A DNA stretch of 64,000 nucleotides from a gamma proteobacterium HdN1 (lineage in GTDB: Bacteria > Pseudomonadota > Gammaproteobacteria > Pseudomonadales > Ketobacteraceae): assembly GCA_000198515.1 (NCBI GenBank), contig FP929140.1, forward strand, positions 656,527-720,526, read 5' to 3'. Shown piece by piece: positions 1 to 8,570 of this stretch. The notes beneath the pieces were generated by a model. The model searched no databases and was not told where the DNA came from. It worked only from the letters and a program-made list of their open reading frames with translations. The first letter of the stretch is position 1; every line of letters starts with the position of its first letter. A program made the position numbers and the translations under genes.

Positions 1-2
1 TG

Positions 3-131
3 GCAATGATCATGGCAGGCATCTTGGCGCAAGGCACCTCGACGATACACGGCGTAGAAATGGCGTTGCGCGGATACAACGATCTGCTTGGCAAACTTCG
101 GCAAACAGGTATTTCCATCCATGCCGGCTGA
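3..131 (+). CDS. murA: UDP-N-acetylglucosamine 1-carboxyvinyltransferase (MurA-like), C-terminal end only
   Basis: The gene enters from the left edge of the window; only the last 42 codons and the TGA stop are present. The visible residues include MIMAGILAQGTSTIHGVEM and then RGYNDLLGKLRQTG, which match the end of MurA (the A-L-V-I-A-G-L-x-A-x-G-x-T segment and the R-G-Y-x-x-x-x-x-K-L-x-x-x-G tail). MurA transfers enolpyruvate from PEP to UDP-GlcNAc in the cytoplasm, the first committed peptidoglycan step. The residue before RGY is Leu where MurA usually has Asp. The stop overlaps the start of the following murB-like gene by 11 bases, so the two are translationally coupled. The call rests on a short fragment, but the motif order and the MurB neighbour support it. 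Confidence 0.75.
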   Translation, partial: AMIMAGILAQGTSTIHGVEMALRGYNDLLGKLRQTGISIHAG

Positions 132-1104
132 GCATACAGATCTTGACTGGGCATCCGTTACCCAAGCACTGTTGGATCTTGGGATAGGCAAGCTGTACGA
201 GAATGCCGATTTGCGCCAATGCAGTCGTTGGCGTATCGGGGGGCGCGCTTCTTTGTTAGTGGAACCCTCCAGCATTGATGCGCTCGCCAGCCTGAAGCAA
301 TTTCTTTGTGCCAAGCAGATTCCTCATCTCGTGATCGGTGATGGCGCAAATCTGCTGTTTGATGATGCAGGCGTTGAGGGCGTGGTGATCCGCCTCGGCA
401 AATCGTTATCAGGGATACGCGTTGATGGTGATCTGTTGTCCGTAGACGCGGGCGTGTGGGTTCCGAGGCTCGCGCATGCCTCATTGCTCGCCGGCTTGAC
501 CGGCCTTGAACACATTGTGGGAATACCCGGAACCGTGGGCGGGCTCGTTTGCATGAACGGCGGGAGCCAACGCAGAGGCATTGGCGACAATGTTGTTGAT
601 GTGACTGCCGTTGACGGCAATGGTGACGTCATTCGTCTCGATGCCAGCGAGTGTGGGTTCGCTTATCGTACCTCCCGATTCCAGTCAGGGCTGACTGTAG
701 CCGCCTGTACCCTTCGCCTCCAGCCGGGCGACAAAAAGGCTATCCGGCGGGAGATGCTGGAAATTCTGCATTCTCGGCGCACACGATTTCCTCTAAAACT
801 CCCCAACTGCGGTTCAGTATTCGTCAGTAACCCAGCCATGTACGATCTCGTGGGCCCTCCAGGCAAAGCAATCGAGCTCGTTGGGTTAAAAGGCGTGCGA
901 CGTGGTGGAGCGAGAGTTTCTCCGCAACATGCAAACTTCATTGTCAACGAAGGCAATGCCAGCTCAACGGATGTTCTGACGCTAATCGCCGATATTCGGA
1001 GTGAAGTCCATAAGCAAACCGGATACTGGATGGAGTCAGAAGTCCGTTATGTGGCTCCCAACTGCAGCATTTTCCCTGCTCATTGCGCAAAAGAGATGAC
1101 ATGA
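121..1104 (+). CDS. murB: UDP-N-acetylenolpyruvoylglucosamine reductase (MurB-like)
   Basis: This FAD-dependent reductase would turn the MurA product into UDP-MurNAc with NADPH. Visible landmarks are the FAD-binding segment VIGDGANLLF, the glycine-rich GIPGTVGGLVCMNGG, the catalytic-serine motif PNCGSVFVSNP, the substrate-binding segment GLKGVRRGGARVS with HANFIVN, and the conserved C-terminal Glu in ESEVRYV. The GSVF-N-P form and the 327-residue length resemble the shorter type II MurB enzymes more than E. coli MurB. I chose the ATG at 121, which overlaps the murA-like stop and has AGG a few bases upstream, over a TTG at 88. Because the pair lies outside a division/cell-wall cluster it may be a second copy serving another pathway; that is inference. 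Confidence 0.85.
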   Translation: MPAEHTDLDWASVTQALLDLGIGKLYENADLRQCSRWRIGGRASLLVEPSSIDALASLKQFLCAKQIPHLVIGDGANLLFDDAGVEGVVIRLGKSLSGIRVDGDLLSVDAGVWVPRLAHASLLAGLTGLEHIVGIPGTVGGLVCMNGGSQRRGIGDNVVDVTAVDGNGDVIRLDASECGFAYRTSRFQSGLTVAACTLRLQPGDKKAIRREMLEILHSRRTRFPLKLPNCGSVFVSNPAMYDLVGPPGKAIELVGLKGVRRGGARVSPQHANFIVNEGNASSTDVLTLIADIRSEVHKQTGYWMESEVRYVAPNCSIFPAHCAKEMT

Positions 1105-1186
1105 GACATACAAAACTCCCATTGCTTCTTTTTCTTCGAGGCTTATCCTTTCGCACATCTTTCTATCCGCATCAAGAGGTATGTCG

Positions 1187-2479
1187 ATGAGCAGTCGTGC
1201 GGTCGTACAAGGACAAGAGCAAAGACAGGGAGACAGTGTTCATGCTGCCGATGCGAACAGCGCGAGCCTGACCCGCAACGCAATTCTTACCAGCAACGGT
1301 TGGCGAGCCGCAGGTGTTCGGCGAGGCAGCAGCCTGTTGAACCGCTTGGCTGCAAGCGACGGACAAGCGGGAAAAACTGCGCGCTTCATTCGTCACGCGT
1401 GGGAACGGCGCGTACATAAAGAACGATTCATTGATGCAGGCAAGACGCCGTACCAGCGGATTGCGGGCGACGATATCATGGAAGTGCGCTATTACCCGCC
1501 GCAGGATTCCGGTGCGTTCCAAATTGATCACGATGAAGTCGTGCCCGTGCAGGCCCGCCATCGAGTGCCGGTACTGCTAGTGCCGCCGCTCGGCGTTTAT
1601 GGCTGGGTGTACGATCTTATGGCAGAGCGTAGTTGGGTGCGCTTCCTCAATGCGCTCGGCTTTGACGTGTACCTAGTAGACTGGGGCGCGCCGCAGCGCG
1701 CCCAAGCAAGCGACCTGACCTTAGAAAACTACGTCAATCGCTGGATGGTGCAAGCGGTGGGTGCGGTTCAGGAGCACAGTGGCGAAAAGGAAATCTCATT
1801 AGTAGGTTACTGCATGGGAGGCTTGCTCTGCTTGCTCTACACAGCAGCGCATGGTGACGGCCAAGTAAAGAACCTGGTGACCATCGCAAGCCCAATCGAC
1901 TTTCACGCAAATCCGGGCGGTGGAAAGGTTTTGCAGATCGTCAATTCAGGTGCGAACAAACTGGGCATCAAAAAGGTAGCACGCGCAACTCGGCGTGTTG
2001 CCCCAGAAAATTTTCACGTGTCGGGCGAGATCCTTTCCGTGCTGTTTAAGCTTACCGACCCGTTTTCTTCGGTATTCAGCTACTTCGACCTTGTGCGCCA
2101 TTTGAGTGACCGCGAGTATGTGAAATCGCATCTTACGATGTATGAGTGGTTCAACAACATGGTCGATTACCCCGGTGCGACGGTACAGCGACTAGTATTT
2201 GATTTTGGCTTTGGCAACGAGCTTGCTTCTGGGCAAGTGCGCCTAGGGGATCAGCTGGCCGATTTGCGAAAAATACGCAGCAACTACCTAGCGTTCGCGG
2301 GTTCTAGTGACCTGATCGTAGGGGTTGCAGCGGCGCACAAAGGTATGGAGCTACTGGGCTCTGAAGACAAGACCTTCCGCATTGTGCCGGGCGGTCATGC
2401 AGGCGTTTTCGCTGGTGGGCGGGCCAAGGCGCACACGTGGGCACAAACGGCCGAATGGCTTGCCGATCGTTCTGCCTAA
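1187..2479 (+). CDS. poly(3-hydroxyalkanoate) synthase-like alpha/beta hydrolase (PhaC family)
   Basis: The protein has about 430 residues and the PhaC fold. A lipase-box-like GYCMGG puts the nucleophile Cys near residue 209, GSSDLIVG puts the Asp near 375, and GGHAGVF puts the His near 404. YLVDWGAP, typical of PHA synthases, is also present. PHA synthases polymerise hydroxyacyl-CoA on the surface of storage granules. The length is closer to the short PhaC proteins of class III/IV than to class I enzymes of about 590 residues, but no PhaE, PhaR, phaA or phaB lies nearby. It may therefore be a PhaC-like acyltransferase with another role. I prefer the ATG at 1187, seven bases after GAGG, over the ATG at 1181. 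Confidence 0.75.
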   Translation: MSSRAVVQGQEQRQGDSVHAADANSASLTRNAILTSNGWRAAGVRRGSSLLNRLAASDGQAGKTARFIRHAWERRVHKERFIDAGKTPYQRIAGDDIMEVRYYPPQDSGAFQIDHDEVVPVQARHRVPVLLVPPLGVYGWVYDLMAERSWVRFLNALGFDVYLVDWGAPQRAQASDLTLENYVNRWMVQAVGAVQEHSGEKEISLVGYCMGGLLCLLYTAAHGDGQVKNLVTIASPIDFHANPGGGKVLQIVNSGANKLGIKKVARATRRVAPENFHVSGEILSVLFKLTDPFSSVFSYFDLVRHLSDREYVKSHLTMYEWFNNMVDYPGATVQRLVFDFGFGNELASGQVRLGDQLADLRKIRSNYLAFAGSSDLIVGVAAAHKGMELLGSEDKTFRIVPGGHAGVFAGGRAKAHTWAQTAEWLADRSA

Positions 2480-2560
2480 CAAGTGAGTGCAAGCCCAGCG
2501 CTGTAGCTTCACTCCGCGCCGCAAGTGCAAGGATTGACAATAGCGCCCAAGCCCCTGAAA

Positions 2561-2589
2561 CAAGAAGCACTTACCGCAGGTGCTTCTTG
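2561..2589. terminator. 10-bp inverted repeat after the phaC-like gene
   Basis: CAAGAAGCAC and GTGCTTCTTG form a perfect 10-bp stem around a 9-base loop, in the 179-base gap between the PhaC-like gene and the UPF0149 gene. No T-run follows on either strand. It could be a terminator-like or attenuating hairpin, but a simple intrinsic terminator is not shown. Confidence 0.4.
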
Positions 2590-2658
2590 ACCTCAACAAG
2601 CGAGTTTAGAAGGATTGTGGTAACATTTAGCGATACCGACTTAAGGTGATGCGCTCCC

Positions 2659-4506
2659 ATGAACCTGTTTAAAAAGCTTTCTACAGCAGAAACGCGCCGC
2701 CTTGCAGCCTTTCTTGAATCTGTGGCATCCCCGCAAGGCACGATGAGCCTGATGGAAGCCCGTGGATTCATCTTTGGCGTTTGCTGTGCACCTGTAGCGT
2801 CATTACCCTCGGAATGGATTCGCGAAATTTTTAATCAGGGCGAACCCAACCACGCAACTGACGAAGAAGCCGAGTTTATCACTGCGGCTCTTGTGCGGCT
2901 TTATAACCAGCAGATGATCGAGATTAATAGTGGCGCACCGGCGTTACCTGCACAGTGCAAGTACAGAGATCCCTGCGCCGAAAATTTTGAGCCTGGTGCT
3001 CCTCTACACGATTGGTGCCAAGGCTTCAACGAGGCGCATGTGTTCTATTTTGATGCTTGGGAAGCAGGCATTGGAAACGACGAAGAGGTCATGGCTGCAG
3101 TAGGATTTATGGTGTTAACCCTTGGCTTTTTTGACGACCGCGACGAGTCTCGCCATATGCTCGACGTTGCCTTTGAGGTGGATTTGCCGCTTCACGAAAT
3201 GGCGCCCATCGTGCGCGCACAGATGCCGCAAGTGATGAAAGAGTATGCGCGCCTCGGTCGCAGCATGTACGATGATTTGCTGGAAGATGACGAACAAGAT
3301 AGCGCCAAACAATCCTCCGCATCATCTGCTGGGAATAACATACTGGTTTTTCAGGCGCCGCATCATGTTGCGGATGCAGATGAGCGCCGCCACCAAGCAG
3401 AGGAGCTCGCACTGCAAGCGCATCAAGAGCCAGACTTAGAGAAGCGCGTGGCACTCGCTCGCAAAGCGCTTTTTGTTAGCGAAGAATGCCCGCGCGCTTT
3501 GCTGATCCTTGCAGCGGATGCCGCATCTAATTTAGACGAAGCCGTAGACTATTATCGCCGTGCAATGGAAGCTGCGCGAAGTTTGATCGGAGAAGAAGAC
3601 TTCAACACGTTCTCGGAAGATCGTGTGTTTTGGGGGGCGATCGAAACTCGCCCTTACATGCTCGCTAAACTGGGATACGCAGACTCACTGTGGGCGCTTA
3701 AACGCCAGCAAGAAGCGATTAGTGAGTATGAAGACATGGTTCGCTTGAATCGTAACGACAATCAGGGTGTACGTTATATCCTAGCGATTCGCTATTTGGA
3801 CGTTGGCGAACCGCAAAAAACTCAAGCGCTTTTGCGGGAATACGACGACTACAATGCGTGGTGGGCGTATACGAGCGCGCTTTGTGCGTTCATCCTAGAA
3901 GGTGATAGCAATGATGCGCGGGATCTTCTTTACAGCGCAATCCATGCGAACCCACATTTGATGTCGTTTTTTAACGGCCGACGCCGCCTGCCGCGCGAGC
4001 TTCCCGACTACTATAACCTTGGGAGCGTAGAAGAAGCTGTGATTTATACGCATGACGCCCGCGCAACGTGGCGTGCATACCCGGGTGCGGTAGGGTGGTT
4101 GGCAGAGGGGGTGGCTGAGAGCCACAGAAGATTTATTGAAAGCCTATCTAAAAACTCAAGTAGTGCGATCGGCAAAAAACTCGGTACGAAAAAGCCGAGC
4201 GCTAAAAAACCAGCCGCAATAAAAAATGCTGCGTCATCTAAAAACGCCTTGGCCACCCAAAAAGCTTCCGCCGACAAGAAAACTTCAGCCACCAAAAAAG
4301 CCTCAGCTACCAAAAAAGCTTCAGCCACTCAAAAAGCTTCCGCCGACAAAAAGGCTTCAGCCGCTAAAAAGGCTTCCGTAACGAAACAGGCGACCAGTAA
4401 GACTCGTGCTGCTAAAGAAGCAACAAGTGCCGTGAGTGCGGTGACCCAAAAGAGCTCGCCTGCGGGAGTTGGGCCAGAGAAACCTACAAGAAAAAAACGA
4501 ACGTAA
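2659..4506 (+). CDS. UPF0149 (YecA-like) / TPR protein with a Lys-Ala-rich histone H1-like tail
   Basis: Three parts are visible. Residues 1 to about 210 are a UPF0149/YgfB-YecA-like domain (GFIFGVCCAP, WCQGFNEAH, GFFDDRDESR). Residues about 240-490 are a helical, TPR-like region (ALKRQQEAISEYEDMVRLNR, NDNQGVRYILAIRYLDVGE) of the kind seen in ST7-like bacterial proteins. Residues about 500-615 are low-complexity repeats built on K-K-A-S-A and K-A-S-A-D-K, ending in KKRT. The tail resembles bacterial histone H1-like proteins and would bind nucleic acid or another polyanion. The role is unknown. I see no signal peptide, so the protein is probably cytoplasmic. A PhaC-like neighbour upstream raises the idea of a granule- or nucleoid-bound protein, as basic Lys/Ala-rich tails occur in some phasins; this is inference only. 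Confidence 0.7.
   Translation: MNLFKKLSTAETRRLAAFLESVASPQGTMSLMEARGFIFGVCCAPVASLPSEWIREIFNQGEPNHATDEEAEFITAALVRLYNQQMIEINSGAPALPAQCKYRDPCAENFEPGAPLHDWCQGFNEAHVFYFDAWEAGIGNDEEVMAAVGFMVLTLGFFDDRDESRHMLDVAFEVDLPLHEMAPIVRAQMPQVMKEYARLGRSMYDDLLEDDEQDSAKQSSASSAGNNILVFQAPHHVADADERRHQAEELALQAHQEPDLEKRVALARKALFVSEECPRALLILAADAASNLDEAVDYYRRAMEAARSLIGEEDFNTFSEDRVFWGAIETRPYMLAKLGYADSLWALKRQQEAISEYEDMVRLNRNDNQGVRYILAIRYLDVGEPQKTQALLREYDDYNAWWAYTSALCAFILEGDSNDARDLLYSAIHANPHLMSFFNGRRRLPRELPDYYNLGSVEEAVIYTHDARATWRAYPGAVGWLAEGVAESHRRFIESLSKNSSSAIGKKLGTKKPSAKKPAAIKNAASSKNALATQKASADKKTSATKKASATKKASATQKASADKKASAAKKASVTKQATSKTRAAKEATSAVSAVTQKSSPAGVGPEKPTRKKRT
4170..4395 (+). repeat. imperfect Lys/Ala/Ser codon repeats (protein tail)
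   Basis: Units such as GCCACCAAAAAAGCCTCAGC and GCCGACAAGAAAACTTCAGC recur in frame with small changes and encode A-[TD]-[KQ]-K-[AT]-S. They form the basic tail of the UPF0149/TPR protein. The array is coding, so it is neither a CRISPR array nor an intergenic satellite, and its copy number could vary by slippage. Confidence 0.7.
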
Positions 4507-4534
4507 TAGGTCGCCGTATCGCTCTCACATAATT

Positions 4535-4585
4535 GCAGCTCTCTAAACGCGTTGCGTAAGATTGTTAACGCGACCAGAGAGCTGC
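4535..4585. terminator. two-tier inverted repeat between convergent genes
   Basis: GCAGCTCTCT and AGAGAGCTGC are perfect 10-bp outer arms. Inside them CGCGTT and AACGCG pair as well, separated from the outer stem by three unpaired bases on each side. The hairpin sits between the stops at 4506 (+) and 4613 (-), where a bidirectional terminator is expected. No strong T-run follows on either strand. Confidence 0.6.
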
Positions 4586-4612
4586 GAAGATTACGATTTA
4601 TTGCTTGCCGTG

Positions 4613-5893
4613 TTACAGCCTTGCATCTACAGCATCCTTTGGCAGGATGTACTTTACGTCGTAGATGACGTGAGATTCTGCGCAAAGCTTCTTGATGCCT
4701 TCTGCACCCATTTCACGGAATTGTTTGTGGCCCACTGTGAGAATCACTGCGTCGTAACGCTTATCCTCAGGTAGGGATTCCAGTAGCGTGTATCCATATT
4801 CATGATGCGCTTCTTCGCGGTTGGCCCACGGATCAAAAATATCTATTTTGGCGTGGTATTCTTCGAGCTCGCGAACGATGTCGACGACACGAGTATTGCG
4901 CAAGTCTGGGCAATTCTCCTTAAACGTCAGGCCAAGAATGAGGATGTTTGCATCCACTACATGGATGCGCTTTCGCGTCATTAATTTAACAACCTGATCA
5001 GTAACATATTGGCCCATGTTGTCGTTGATGCGCCGCCCCGCCAAAATCACCTCTGGGTGATAGCCGATTTCCTGTGCTTTGTAAGTAAGGTAGTAGGGGT
5101 CTACCGAAATACAGTGTCCACCTACCAAGCCGGGGCGAAACGGTAAAAAATTCCACTTGCTGCCGGCCGCCTCTAACACTTCTAGCGTATCAATGCCCAG
5201 TTTCCCGAAGATAATTGCAAGTTCGTTGATCAAGGCAATGTTCAGGTCGCGCTGAGTGTTTTCGATTACCTTGGCCGCTTCCGCTACCTTGATGCTGCTT
5301 GCTCGGTGGGTGCCGGCCAATACGATGGTGCGATAGAGCGCGTCTACAAAATCCGCAATTTCTGGCGTCGAGCCAGAAGTGACTTTTACAATGCTGTGTA
5401 CACGATGCTCTTTGTCGCCTGGATTGATGCGCTCAGGGCTATAGCCTGCAAAAAAATCCTGATTAAAGCGCAAGCCAGAGAGTTTTTCGATTACTGGAAT
5501 GCAAACTTCTTCCGTAGCTCCAGGGTAAACGGTTGATTCGTAGACCACCACGTCACCATGCTTAATGACCTTGCCAAGAGTTTCGCTGGCTTTTATCAGC
5601 GGAGTAAGGTCGGGGCGCTTATGATCGTCGATCGGCGTTGGCACAGTAACGATAAAGACATTGCAGGCTCTTAAGTCATTGAGATCGTGGCTAAAGGAAA
5701 GTTGTGTTGCGCTTGCAAGTTCGTCCCCAGAAACTTCCAGCGTTGCATCAATTCCGGCGGCAAGATCGCGGATACGCGCCTGATTAACGTCAAAGCCAAC
5801 AGTTTTGCGCTTGCTGCCAAAGGCGACAGCCAGCGGCAGCCCGACGTATCCAAGTCCAATGATGGCAACGCTGCTGTCGTTCAGGGATGGCAT
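4613..5893 (-). CDS. UDP-N-acetylhexosamine dehydrogenase (WbpO/TviB-type nucleotide sugar dehydrogenase)
   Basis: The protein oxidises a UDP-N-acetylhexosamine to the uronic acid with NAD+, giving a precursor for the polysaccharide built by the neighbouring locus. The Rossmann motif [13 protein letters not shown] is at the N-terminus. The catalytic cysteine lies in [15 protein letters not shown], and the C-terminal UDP-binding domain has [15 protein letters not shown]. The 426-residue length and this motif set fit the WbpO/TviB/VipA branch, and UDP-glucose dehydrogenase is a less likely alternative. The ATG has GGAG eight bases upstream. The gene is divergent from the sugar transferase at 6222 and shares its upstream region. 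Confidence 0.88.
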   Translation of the reverse strand: MPSLNDSSVAIIGLGYVGLPLAVAFGSKRKTVGFDVNQARIRDLAAGIDATLEVSGDELASATQLSFSHDLNDLRACNVFIVTVPTPIDDHKRPDLTPLIKASETLGKVIKHGDVVVYESTVYPGATEEVCIPVIEKLSGLRFNQDFFAGYSPERINPGDKEHRVHSIVKVTSGSTPEIADFVDALYRTIVLAGTHRASSIKVAEAAKVIENTQRDLNIALINELAIIFGKLGIDTLEVLEAAGSKWNFLPFRPGLVGGHCISVDPYYLTYKAQEIGYHPEVILAGRRINDNMGQYVTDQVVKLMTRKRIHVVDANILILGLTFKENCPDLRNTRVVDIVRELEEYHAKIDIFDPWANREEAHHEYGYTLLESLPEDKRYDAVILTVGHKQFREMGAEGIKKLCAESHVIYDVKYILPKDAVDARL

Positions 5894-6221
5894 TGAGATT
5901 ACTCCAGAATCTATTCAGAAAAGGGGGGCGCGATGATCCAAGTTGCGCGGTAGCGAAGTATCGCACAAAAAAACACTGGATAGCATAAATGGTAAAGCTG
6001 GCGTGTACAGTCATTGTTCATCCAGTTTCAAATACAATGCGCGCGGTTTTAGTTGGACTATCGTGTCTATAAAGCTACGTAAAGTATCAACCAAATATGT
6101 ACAGTAAGTTTTCCATTCTCACGGCTCACCTCTAGTATAATCTGCCCCCATTTGATTCGTTGTCTAAACTGCTGCTTATCAAGCCATCGCTTCACTACTG
6201 ATTGTTTACCGGGATGCTGGC
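5894..6221. other. divergent intergenic region at the left end of the EPS locus
   Basis: This 328-base stretch separates the UDP-sugar dehydrogenase (-) from the sugar transferase (+), so it should hold both promoters. A TATAAT lies at 6136-6141 on the plus strand, but I could not place a good -35 box 16-18 bases upstream. I found no GG-N10-GC sigma-54 element on either strand. No open frame looks like a gene. Confidence 0.4.
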
Positions 6222-7640
6222 GTGCCTCACGTTCGACTTTTTAACCATTACATTAATGGCCATCATTTACTCCTTGGCGTAATTGAATACGTACTGCTTG
6301 CGCTGGCCTTCCACTTGGGAACTTATTTGCGATTTTGGCTGGGAGATAACGAGGCGGGGATTCCTGCAGCGTCTGCCATCCTGCTGAATAGCCAGATATT
6401 TGCGCTTTGCATGATCGCGATGGGGGTTTATCCGGCCAAGCACCGCGAAGGTCTGTCCGGTATGGCGTTGCGCACGATGGTGAGCTTGTTTTTGCTGGGG
6501 TTTTTGGCGCTTTCTGCGGTGTTCTACATGGTTCCTGACTCGGCCTACTCAGTAGGGCGAGGAGTGCTCGTGATCGCGACGGTTGCGGCTTTCTTGCTGC
6601 TGCAGCCCGTGCGTATCGTATTTTTTCGCCTGTTTGGCACGAAGGCGAGTGTGCGTCGTGTTCTGGTGGTCGGTGCTGGGTACCACGCTGCAAAGCTGCT
6701 GAAAGAATTTGGGGCTCATGCCGATCTTGGGGTTGAGCTTTATGGGTTTGCTCGTGCAGATGGTGCGCCACTTGCGGTTCCTGAATCACGCGTGATTCCA
6801 ATGCCGGCCAGCCTAAAGAAGTTCGTGCAGGAAAACGGAATCGAAACCGTGGTTGTGGCTTCTGATGAACGTCGTCGTAGCGATATTGCAGGTGCAGGCT
6901 TTCCATTAGAACAGCTTCTGGACTGTAAGCTTAGCGGTGTTACCGTGCTGGATTCGGTGGCTTTCATTGAACGAGAGTTTGGGAAGATTGAGCCGCGCAA
7001 TATCAGCCCAGGCTGGTTTGTTTTTTCTGATGGGTTTTATCACAGCAGTGTGCGTGATTTCGTTCAGCGAGGCTTTGACTTGTTGGCAAGTTCGCTGCTG
7101 ATTCTTGTGGCTTGGCCGCTGATGTTGTTCACGGCGATTGCCATCAAGATAGAGGAGGGGTTAAAAGCACCAATCCTCTATAGCCAAGAACGGGTAGGTC
7201 TCAACGGTAAGGTCTTTAAAGTACATAAATTTCGCTCCATGCGGGTCGATGCTGAAAAGTTTGGCGCAGTTTGGGCGCAGGAAAACGATCCAAGGGTGAC
7301 GCGAGTGGGAAAATTTATCCGCAATGTGCGGATTGATGAGCTGCCGCAGGTGTTCAACGTGTTCACGGGGGAGATGAGCTTTGTAGGGCCACGTCCAGAG
7401 CGGCCGCAGTTTGTGGACGCGTTGAAGAAGACAATCCCGTTCTTTGACGAGCGCCACCGTGTCAAACCGGGAATCACTGGGTGGGCCCAGCTTTGCTACC
7501 CTTATGGGGCGTCAGAAGAAGATTCAGAGCAAAAGCTCAAGTACGATTTGTACTACGTTAAAAACCATAGCCTGCTATTAGACTTGGTCATTCTGATACA
7601 AACGGTCGAAGTGGTTTTGATTGGCAAGGGTGTGCGCTAA
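6222..7640 (+). CDS. XrtA/PEP-CTERM-associated priming sugar transferase (EpsB-like, WbaP/WcaJ type)
   Basis: This inner-membrane enzyme would transfer a sugar-1-phosphate to undecaprenyl phosphate to start each repeat unit. Several N-terminal membrane helices (residues about 15-125) precede a Rossmann-like middle domain (RRVLVVGAGYHA). The C-terminal bacterial sugar transferase domain begins with another helix near 280 and has KVHKFRSMRVDAE, DELPQVFNVFTGEMSFVGPR and KPGITGWAQ. The overall form matches the PEP-CTERM-system sugar transferase family found in exosortase A loci. The start is GTG at 6222. It opens the plus-strand export group, and a hairpin follows it before the next gene. Confidence 0.9.
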   Translation: MPHVRLFNHYINGHHLLLGVIEYVLLALAFHLGTYLRFWLGDNEAGIPAASAILLNSQIFALCMIAMGVYPAKHREGLSGMALRTMVSLFLLGFLALSAVFYMVPDSAYSVGRGVLVIATVAAFLLLQPVRIVFFRLFGTKASVRRVLVVGAGYHAAKLLKEFGAHADLGVELYGFARADGAPLAVPESRVIPMPASLKKFVQENGIETVVVASDERRRSDIAGAGFPLEQLLDCKLSGVTVLDSVAFIEREFGKIEPRNISPGWFVFSDGFYHSSVRDFVQRGFDLLASSLLILVAWPLMLFTAIAIKIEEGLKAPILYSQERVGLNGKVFKVHKFRSMRVDAEKFGAVWAQENDPRVTRVGKFIRNVRIDELPQVFNVFTGEMSFVGPRPERPQFVDALKKTIPFFDERHRVKPGITGWAQLCYPYGASEEDSEQKLKYDLYYVKNHSLLLDLVILIQTVEVVLIGKGVR

Positions 7641-7754
7641 TCGGCGGAGCCCACGAGTTATCTTGGTTTTGCTATCTAGGGTAGGAGTTTTGTTTTTGCG
7701 GGTATCTGGCCAACAATTTTTTCTTGCGTTGGCGGCCAATGTTCTCAAGAATGC

Positions 7755-7780
7755 CGTCTGTTGTTTTTGACAGACGTTTT
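7755..7780 (+). terminator. intrinsic-terminator-like hairpin after the sugar transferase
   Basis: CGTCTGT and ACAGACG form a 7-bp stem with an 8-base T-rich loop and are followed by TTTT. It lies in the 232-base gap between the sugar transferase and the export lipoprotein. It could cause partial termination, so that downstream export genes are made at a different level. Confidence 0.55.
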
Positions 7781-7797
7781 CAAGACGAACTTTTTCG

Positions 7798-7833
7798 AAA
7801 ACTAACTTTCTCAGAAAAAACTAACTTTCTCAG
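7798..7833 (+). repeat. two direct copies of a 17-base element
   Basis: AAAACTAACTTTCTCAG occurs twice with a period of 19 bases, directly upstream of the ribosome-binding region of the export lipoprotein gene. It may be an operator or an mRNA leader element, or just a small slippage duplication. Confidence 0.5.
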
Positions 7834-7872
7834 GAAAAAAGGAAAAGGAAAATGAAATCAAGGAGCGCCACG

Positions 7873-8493
7873 ATGATTAAAGCAGCGGTAAGCCAAGTAT
7901 TGTTCTTGCTGAGCGCACTGCTCATCGCAGGTTGCGCGGGCAATAGGCCCGTCAGTGCCCCGGTGCAAACGCAGGATTATAGCGAACAAACCTACCAGAT
8001 TGGCGTAGGCGATCAACTGCAGATTTCTGTATGGCGAGAACCTGAACTCTCTGTTGCGGTGCCTGTGCGCCCAGATGGCAAGGTTTCGGTTCCGTTGGCA
8101 GGCGACGTTTTGGCAGCTGGTGAAACGGCAGAGTCTTTAGCGGCCAAGGTTGCGGAGAAGCTGGCCAATTTTGTTCGTCAGCCGCAAGTAACTGTCATCG
8201 TGAGCGACCCAGTCAGCCGTGACTTTCAGCAGCGTGTGCGTGCGACCGGTGCGCTGCAAACGCCCACTTCGGTGCCTTTCCGTAAAGGGATGACGGTGCT
8301 GGATCTGGTGCTTCTCTCTGGAGGAACAACGCCTTTTGCAGACGCCAATGGGACCCAGCTCTATCGGCAAACCAAAGATGGTGTTCGCGTCTACCCTATC
8401 CGGTTGGATGATATTCTTAAAAAGGGCCGGCTTACTACCAACTATCCATTGGCGCCATCGGATGTGGTAACGGTGCCGGAGCGTTCATTTTAG
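7873..8493 (+). CDS. polysaccharide export outer-membrane lipoprotein (Wza-like, XrtA type)
   Basis: A short N-terminal helix ends in the lipobox LLIAGC, so the mature protein should be anchored to the outer membrane by its Cys. The following Poly_export domain has YQIGVGDQLQISVWREPELS and PDGKVSVPLAGDV. A SLBB-like part with GMTVLDLVLLSGGTTPFA comes next. It would form part of the channel that passes the polysaccharide through the outer membrane. About 206 residues is the short form typical of exosortase A loci. I chose the ATG at 7873 because AAGGAG lies seven bases upstream; an in-frame ATG at 7852 is the alternative. It is the first gene of the run with the chain-length and kinase-like genes. 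Confidence 0.9.
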   Translation: MIKAAVSQVLFLLSALLIAGCAGNRPVSAPVQTQDYSEQTYQIGVGDQLQISVWREPELSVAVPVRPDGKVSVPLAGDVLAAGETAESLAAKVAEKLANFVRQPQVTVIVSDPVSRDFQQRVRATGALQTPTSVPFRKGMTVLDLVLLSGGTTPFADANGTQLYRQTKDGVRVYPIRLDDILKKGRLTTNYPLAPSDVVTVPERSF

Positions 8494-8570
8494 AGATGGT
8501 TGGTACTGTGCGTGCTTGGCGGATTCGCTAGAATTCGCTCGGTTCAAGCTGCGACTTGAGGTGTGTTCGG

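Noticed and set aside
4170-4395. Repeat array considered as CRISPR
   Set aside because: The units are short, without spacers, and in frame with a protein tail.
6253-6906. Antisense reading frame of 217 codons opposite the sugar transferase
   Set aside because: Its composition is biased (Arg/Pro/Gln/Ser) as expected for a shadow frame and it sits inside a clear membrane protein gene.
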